Part shown: positions 55,790 through 64,000 of the stretch, piece by piece | Position numbering within the stretch: the first letter of the stretch is position 1 | Layout: every line of letters begins with the position of its first letter | Source: Entomortierella parvispora | Taxonomy: Eukaryota > Mortierellomycota > Mortierellomycetes > Mortierellales > Mortierellaceae | Direction: 5' to 3' | DNA length: 64,000 bases | Assembly (NCBI GenBank): GCA_963573315.1 | Contig: OY752140.1 | Coordinates: 4,278,001-4,342,000, forward strand | Notes under the pieces: generated by a model | What the model was told of the DNA's origin: nothing | Database searches by the model: none | Seen by the model: the letters and a program-made list of their open reading frames with translations, nothing else | Program-made: the position numbers and the translations under genes

Positions 55790-56323
55790 TGATTGTCGGT
55801 AAAGCTGGCTTCCTGGGGTGCTACCTAGGGCAGACGGGCCTTCAAATAAATGGTGCGATGAAAATCTCAAAAGTGGGGAAAGGACAGGGCGGATCGACAC
55901 GCGACTAGCAAAGTTGAAGTGGAGGGTTGACCAAATGCAACGAGTTTGACGGCCCAAAGTCTTTGAAGCGCGTCTCTCGGCTGGCCGTTGGGGCGGCGTT
56001 TCCTGCGTTTCCTTTATTTCCAACATGGACAGGATATAACGGGTATAAATAGCGCAATAAAATAATCCAAAGAAACTATCCCAATTTCAAGGTCTTCTCC
56101 ATTCTCAGGCCCCCTCTTCGCCCGTCTCATTTCAACCCCTCGCCCCGTCTGCACCGTCGGGCTGTTTGCAGGTCGCCCACTCTCTGCCGGGGTCTCTATT
56201 TCCTTCCTTCCTTTCTTTCTCTTCTTTTTTTCTCCTTCCCTTCAGCCCATCATCTCCCTCCTCTCCTCCTCCTCCCCATTCCTTCTCCTCCGACTTCCTC
56301 CCCCCTCTTATACTCATCCCCTG
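55790..56323. other. Intergenic with TATA-like element
   Basis: Holds a TATAAATA at 56044, 280 bp before the transporter start, then a CT-rich leader. An AATAAA occurs at about 56059. No gene is seen. Confidence 0.5.
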
Positions 56324-58092
56324 ATGCTGTCCACTTCTGGAGACTCGTTCTCAAAGTTCCGCAACAACTATCTCGCTGTCTACCTGACAGTGATGAGTAT
56401 GTTCTCCTGCCCCGCCCTTCTAATGAATGAAGCAAGCTTGTCCTTCAGGCTCAATGTCAATATTCACAGGGTCCTCATCCTTGTCTTTTACATCCTCATC
56501 ATCTAACCATCCCTCTCTATTCATCTGGCGTTACCTAGTGAGTGATTGGTTGCAGGGCCCTTACCTCTATACCCTCTACGAGTCGTATGACTTCAAGATC
56601 CAGGATATCGCCCTCCTCTTCATCATTGGATTCGTGAGCAGCGCCGTTTTTGGAACCCTGGTCGCCAACACTGCCGATGTTTGGTATGGGTTACAACATT
56701 TTTGTGGCCTGTAGTTTTGCTAAATTGGTCAAAGGGGGGCATGACTACGTCGATTTGTGAGAGGATCCAGCAGGTCAACAATTACACTGAAGGTCGAGCC
56801 AATGGAACTAATATCTCCTCCATCCAATGGATATTTGTTATATCTTCGTAGGGGTCGCAAGAAGATGGCTCTTTTGTTCTGCTTTACCTCATCCACCGCC
56901 AGTTTGATCCGTCTTTCAGGCAACTTTCAGTACCTTGTTGTCAGTCATTTGCTCAGTGGACTTAGTACCGCCTTGTTGTACTGTGTCTTTGAGGCCTGGT
57001 ACATCTCTCAACATCAGCGCAAGGGTAAAGCCCAGTTTGTTATGGCCTACACACAATGAGGATCCACTTTTTGACACAAAAGAAAGCTAATTGCCTCTCT
57101 GCTTTCACTTTACTGTAGGCTTTGCACCAGCATTGATTGGAGCTACTTTCAGTACAGCCATTTTCTTGAATGGATTGGTGGCGATTTTGTCTGGTGTCGT
57201 TGCCAACATTTCCGTGCAATGGTCCGGCTCGATGGCGGCGCCCTTTGTCGTCAGTGCCGGAACCTTGGTCTTTGCTGGTCTCTTGATTTCGAGCTCCTGG
57301 GACGAGAACTATGGCGAGAGCAAGACTAATGCTTCCGGCTCTGTCCTCAGGAGCATGCTTGAGGGACTTGTCGTTCTCAAGAGTGGTAACGCATACGTTC
57401 AACTTTCAAACATGAATATGGAGAGAGTCTCATCTGCTCACTGACCCTGACCTGAACGATTTGATGAAATGTTAGATACCAACATCCTTTCGCTTGGACT
57501 TGCCCAGACTGTCTTCGAGTGCTGCATGTACACCTTTGTGCTGTTGTACACACCCGCCCTTGAGCAGTCGATCAAGAACTCTGGAGTTACCCCCGACAAT
57601 CTTCCTCTTGGCTACTTGTTTTCGGGCATGATGGTTATGACCATGTTGGGATCAATTGCTTTCAAGATTCTTTCCAGCAAGGGCTTTGCTACCGATACCC
57701 TCCTTTCAAGCGCGCTTTTCATTTCTGGTGCATCATTCTGCTTCATCACACTCAACACCAAAAACAGCACCTACACTGTCATGTCGTTCTTGTTGTTCGA
57801 GTTCACAACTGGCATGTACTTCCCCTCGATTGGAACTCTTCGTGCCCAGACCATCCCCGAGCAGAACCGGACAGGCGTGATGGCCTTTTTGCGTGTGCCT
57901 ATGAACTTTGCCGTGTGCATGATTCTGTTGCGTGTGCACGACTTGCCCGTGGGCAACATCTTCCAGATCTGTGCTCTTCTCAACTTTGTCGGCGGATTGG
58001 CGATCCTTTGGCGCGCGTTGGACCCTGCACGCCAGGCCAAGAGCCAAGGTGCTCATGTTGCGGCCAAGGACGAGGAAAGCCACGAGCTTTAG
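56324..58092 (+). CDS. MFS transporter, MFSD5-like (molybdate-anion family)
   Basis: Exons 56324-56396, 56539-56683, 56852-57024, 57119-57385 and 57476-58092 join to 424 residues. The start Met-Leu-Ser-Thr and the first TM region (Leu-Ala-Val-Tyr-Leu-Thr-Val-Met) are followed by Asp-Trp-Leu-Gln-Gly-Pro-Tyr-Leu-Tyr-Thr-Leu-Tyr, a motif typical of MFSD5 proteins. Twelve hydrophobic spans are discernible, with the MFS loop motif Asp-Val-Trp-Gly-Arg-Lys-Lys after TM2. Animal MFSD5 and plant/algal MOT2 members have been linked to molybdate uptake; the substrate here is inferred only from family. It would work in the plasma membrane or an endomembrane. It ends with an acidic Glu-Glu-Ser-His-Glu-Leu tail. 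Position next to the channel gene is not known to be meaningful. Confidence 0.87.
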
Positions 58093-58349
58093 AGTTAGAA
58101 TAAATTTATGGGATAGAAATAAAATATCGAGGATAGTTTATCCTGCAACGCACGTCCATCGGAGAGACGGCGGCACCGGTAGACAAAAGTGCGAGGGTGG
58201 TCCTTCGTTTCTCTTTCTCTCTTTCTCATTCATCCCATTCATCCCTTTCATCACTCTTCATTGTTCCCCCCTCCTCCCCTCCTCGTCCTCCTCCCCTTCC
58301 TTCTCCCTTCTTTTTCCGCCCCTACTCTCCCCATATACTCCATTGAACC

Positions 58350-61227
<2,878 letters not shown>

Positions 61228-61898
61228 GCTTGCAGTTGCTGAGGTTCTCTGTTTATCTGATGTCGAATAAAACGGATTCTTGATTATTTTTAATCCAACA
61301 AAATAAGGCTGGAAGTCGACTCGGAAGTCAAAAGATGACAAGATGTCCGTTCACCGTTCTTTCATCTGCCACTCCGCTCTTTGACCATTCGCCTCTTCTT
61401 CTTTGTTCTCTTTTCTTTCTCTCTTCACTCCCTTCACCCTTCTCGCCCCTTCCCCTCTCCTCCCCTCCTCTCCTCCTCTCCTCCCTCCCCTCCCCTCCCT
61501 CATCCTTCCTTCCGTTAGAGGCGACTGCAGCTGCCGTTCAGCATTCCTCATCCCCCCCACCCTCTTCCGAATCATCCGTCCTCATCATCTTCATCTCGAC
61601 TCTCAATCCCCTTCTCTTTGTTCTCCCTCCCCTCCCTCCCTTCTCCCTCCCCTCCCTCCCTTCTCCCTCGTCTCTCTTTCCTCTCCTTCATCTCTCTTTC
61701 CTTCCCTCATATCTCTTTCCTTTCCCATTCACGAGCCACACCTTAAGTAGACAGCAAGCAAAAGACCCTTTCTGGAACCTCTCTTGCTTCTTTTGAACAC
61801 TGTCAGCCCACCAATCCCTCTAATCCTTCCACCAGTGCCAGTCCTTTCTCCACGCGTTTCGTGTGTTCCAATACCCTCTCCCTCCCCAAACGAAAGAA
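61228..61898. other. CT-rich promoter region
   Basis: CaMK 3'-UTR and the leader of the SH3-WW gene, with CCCTCCCTT repeats (61420-61700). Long frames here are simple-sequence artefacts. Confidence 0.6.
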
Positions 61899-63785
61899 AT
61901 GGTCTCGGAGACACTTGATATCCAGGTCATTGTCCGGGCCTTGTACGACTTTGACTCTGAGGATGCAACCAACTTGACCTTCAAGAAGGACGATGTGATC
62001 CAGGTCCTAGCCCAGCTCGAGTCGGGTTGGTGGGCCGGCCACTGTCAAGGCCGCCAGGGCTGGTTCCCGTCCAACTATGTTGAGGTCCTTGGAGAGGATG
62101 ACCTGGACAGCCAAGATGAGGATGCAGAGGACCCAGAGGTGAGTACAATTGGATTACGACATGAACCATGCGGAAGGAGGAGAGCAGATGAGGGTGTGTT
62201 CTGCCTTCCCTTGCCTTGCTCCACTCCACCCTGTTTGTGTTTTTTGTGTTTTTGCATTTGTGAGCTTAGTGCAGAGGTGGGGGGGGGGTGTGTTTTCTTT
62301 CTCGCTTTGGTGGCACGACTGGCGCCATTTGAAGAGCAACAGGGACAACAACGACAGCAACAATAACAACGCCCAACAAGTAACGGCCCGATTGATCGTT
62401 ACAATCCATCGATGGAGGAACGATGCACAGCAAGGACGCAAGGATAGAACGACAGACAAATGTACTCCCAGATAGAGAGACGGCCAGTCGGCCAGTCAGC
62501 CAGCCAGTCAGTAGACCTCCACCAGTTGGGCAACTGATTACATTTTCTGCCTTGCCCTCCCTTCCTCTTCTGCACTTGCCCCAACCACCGGATGAGATTC
62601 GGGGGTGATGAGCTCTTTTTTTGCGTTTTGACTTTCATCTTTTTTTCTGTTCATTCTTTTCTGTCCTGCCACTGTTCAGAGTGTTCTGTTCTATCTGGCG
62701 GTCGAACGCCCTTCTTCTCTCTTTCGGGTTCCTTTTTTGGTGGACGTGTGTGCAAATTCGTGCTCCAGCCGAGTCTTCTGTTTTGCGCCATGCTGTGCCT
62801 TGGGCAGTGGATTTTGGGCAGTCGTGGCTCCGTTGTTAGTCTCTGAGGTTGTTCTTCCTGTTATTCTTCTTTGTTGTTGTTGTCGATGTGGGAGGTGAGA
62901 GCCCTGTTCATTCTGTCGCGCAAGACCGACAATGTTGCAGCTGCAGCTGCAGCTGCAGCTGCAGCAATAGCAGAGCAAAGCAATGCAGGCGCACGAAGAG
63001 AACATGGTCGCTTCAAACTGAACAGGGACAGCACAGAGAGCCACAGAGCGATATTCAATCCTCCCCACTAACACCACCAACACCACCCCCCTCTCCAACT
63101 TCTCTCCCACAAAAAGCACACAAAAGAAAGGAGAAGCAGGAGCAATGGCGACATTGTGCTCTCGCTCATCGTTCTGATCCTCAAAAACTAATCATCTTTT
63201 TCTTTTCTCCTGACCATCGCTCTAGGCAGCAGATGACCTCTGGCTGCCACAGACGACGCCGGATGGCCAAGTCTTTTATTACAACCAGCGCACACAAGAG
63301 TCCAGCTGGACCATTCCTGAGCCAGAGGACCATGCTAGCACCATGAGCGTCGGCACAGCCGACACGGCCAATGGCCAAGAGGCCACTGGCAAGAAGGGAT
63401 GGTCGGTGCGAGAGTCGACATCAAACGGCAATGGCTGGTACAATTCCGAGGCAGAGGATGATGAACAGGACCAAGAGCAGGATCAGGACCAGGACCAGGC
63501 ACAGTCTTCGCAGCAGCAAGGCGGCCAGCGTCTCTCGCGTGCTTCCAGCACACACTCGTTGGCCAACACAGCCAACAACACCCTCAATGGCAATGGCAAG
63601 GTGAGTCTAGACTGGCGCGAAAAGGGAGGATAGGCCTTTGTCCGGCCAGGTGGAAGACGTATCTCTGCGGCCGTAAAGCAAATCGACAACGAGATCGTTC
63701 ATTTAATTGATACTCAGCAATCGCATCCCTGTTTTGGCACCTGCACCTTCTGTTTGGTGCATTTTCGTGCCTGCTCATCCTCAGC

Positions 63786-63819
<34 letters not shown>

Positions 63820-64000
63820 CCGATCCCCACAGTACCTTCCTCCGCACTCGATATGGGCGCTGACCTTTTTCTCTCCGCTCGCTGTCTCTCATTCATCTAG
63901 GCCTTTGCGGACAACGCAAGTACCACCGGCTCATCGGGCGATCCAACTCAGACCCTGGCCTCTGTCCGCAAGCCCTCTGGTCTGGCCCCAGCCATGCCCC
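61899..64000 (+). CDS. SH3-WW protein, 5' part (probable CDC25-type RasGEF), runs off the window
   Basis: Three exons seen: 61899-62138, 63226-63600 and 63901 onward past 64000; phases are all zero. Residues about 10-65 form an SH3 domain (Ala-Leu-Tyr-Asp-Phe, Trp-Trp-Ala-Gly, Gly-Trp-Phe-Pro-Ser-Asn-Tyr-Val-Glu). About residues 84-115 form a WW domain (Leu-Trp-Leu-Pro...Phe-Tyr-Tyr-Asn-x-x-Thr-x-Glu-Ser-Ser-Trp-x-x-Pro), followed by a disordered Ser/Gln/Asp-rich stretch. SH3 then WW at the N-terminus is found in fungal Ras guanine-nucleotide exchange factors, but the catalytic domain would lie outside the window, so the identity is inference. Intron 1 is 1,087 nt, the longest here, and intron 2 contains a (CAA)n run. 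Confidence 0.8.
62936..62965. repeat. Hexanucleotide repeat (GCAGCT)n
   Basis: About five copies of GCAGCT inside intron 1 of the SH3-WW gene. The tract is a perfect palindromic repeat and could form a hairpin in RNA. Confidence 0.8.
63785..63819. repeat. (CAA)n trinucleotide repeat
   Basis: About twelve CAA copies in intron 2 of the SH3-WW gene, followed by exon 3 at 63901. Confidence 0.85.

Noticed and set aside
61335-61796. 153-codon plus-strand frame before the SH3-WW gene
   Set aside because: Ser/Pro/Leu/Phe only, from CCTCCC repeats in a leader region.
62870-63066. Alanine-rich frame over the GCAGCT repeat
   Set aside because: It lies inside an intron flanked by the SH3 and WW exons, and the Ala run is only the repeat read in one frame.

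Overview
The window is a piece of a filamentous-fungus nuclear genome. Genes are monocistronic and on both strands, most have several short GT-AG introns, intergenic DNA is rich in CT/GA microsatellites, and proteins carry long polyQ or Ser-rich stretches. Intron density, a mitochondrial-type cob(I)alamin adenosyltransferase (cobalamin enzymes are absent from Dikarya but known in early-diverging fungi) and the SH3-WW protein at the right edge point to Mucoromycota/Mortierellomycota, most likely a Mortierella-like fungus. That placement is inference; no rRNA or other marker is present.

Layout. 0.3-7.5 kb: a single-pass membrane protein, a 1.4 kb tandem duplication carrying two related small secreted proteins, a Ser-rich 446-residue protein of unknown function and a small orphan. 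9.6-15 kb: SART3/Prp24 (17 exons) converging on a 2H-phosphoesterase-like protein. 15.4-23.7 kb: the ARID subunit SWI1 of SWI/SNF, divergent from RCC1. 24-27.2 kb: a damaged subtilase gene and a partial, deleted copy of RCC1. 27.2-34.1 kb: a FUBP-type triple-KH protein sharing a 246 bp promoter with prefoldin subunit 3, then a DENND11/LCHN-like protein. 36-42 kb: a PSR/SCP-type CTD phosphatase, then S-adenosylhomocysteinase divergent from complex I subunit NDUFA13. 42-49 kb: cobalamin adenosyltransferase and NAD-dependent glutamate dehydrogenase. 49.5-64 kb: a CSC1/OSCA channel, a large disordered protein, an MFSD5-like transporter, a CaM-kinase and the 5' part of an SH3-WW protein, probably a CDC25-type Ras exchange factor.

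Most genes are conserved eukaryotic housekeeping genes with no sign of a cluster or shared pathway. I found no CRISPR array, tRNA, rRNA, transposase or secondary-metabolite cluster, and nothing that looks like a new multi-gene system. The notable points are: 8- and 11-nt microexons, one of which encodes the catalytic Asp-Leu-Lys of the kinase; a nonsense codon in an otherwise intact subtilase; the RCC1 pseudogene; the secreted-protein duplication; a frame break in the SWI1 polyQ region; an inverted-repeat element in the bidirectional promoter; and the cobalamin enzyme. Exon borders were assigned by eye from GT/AG signals, reading-frame phase and family similarity. Where phases close exactly I trust them to within a base or two; unresolved ends are stated.
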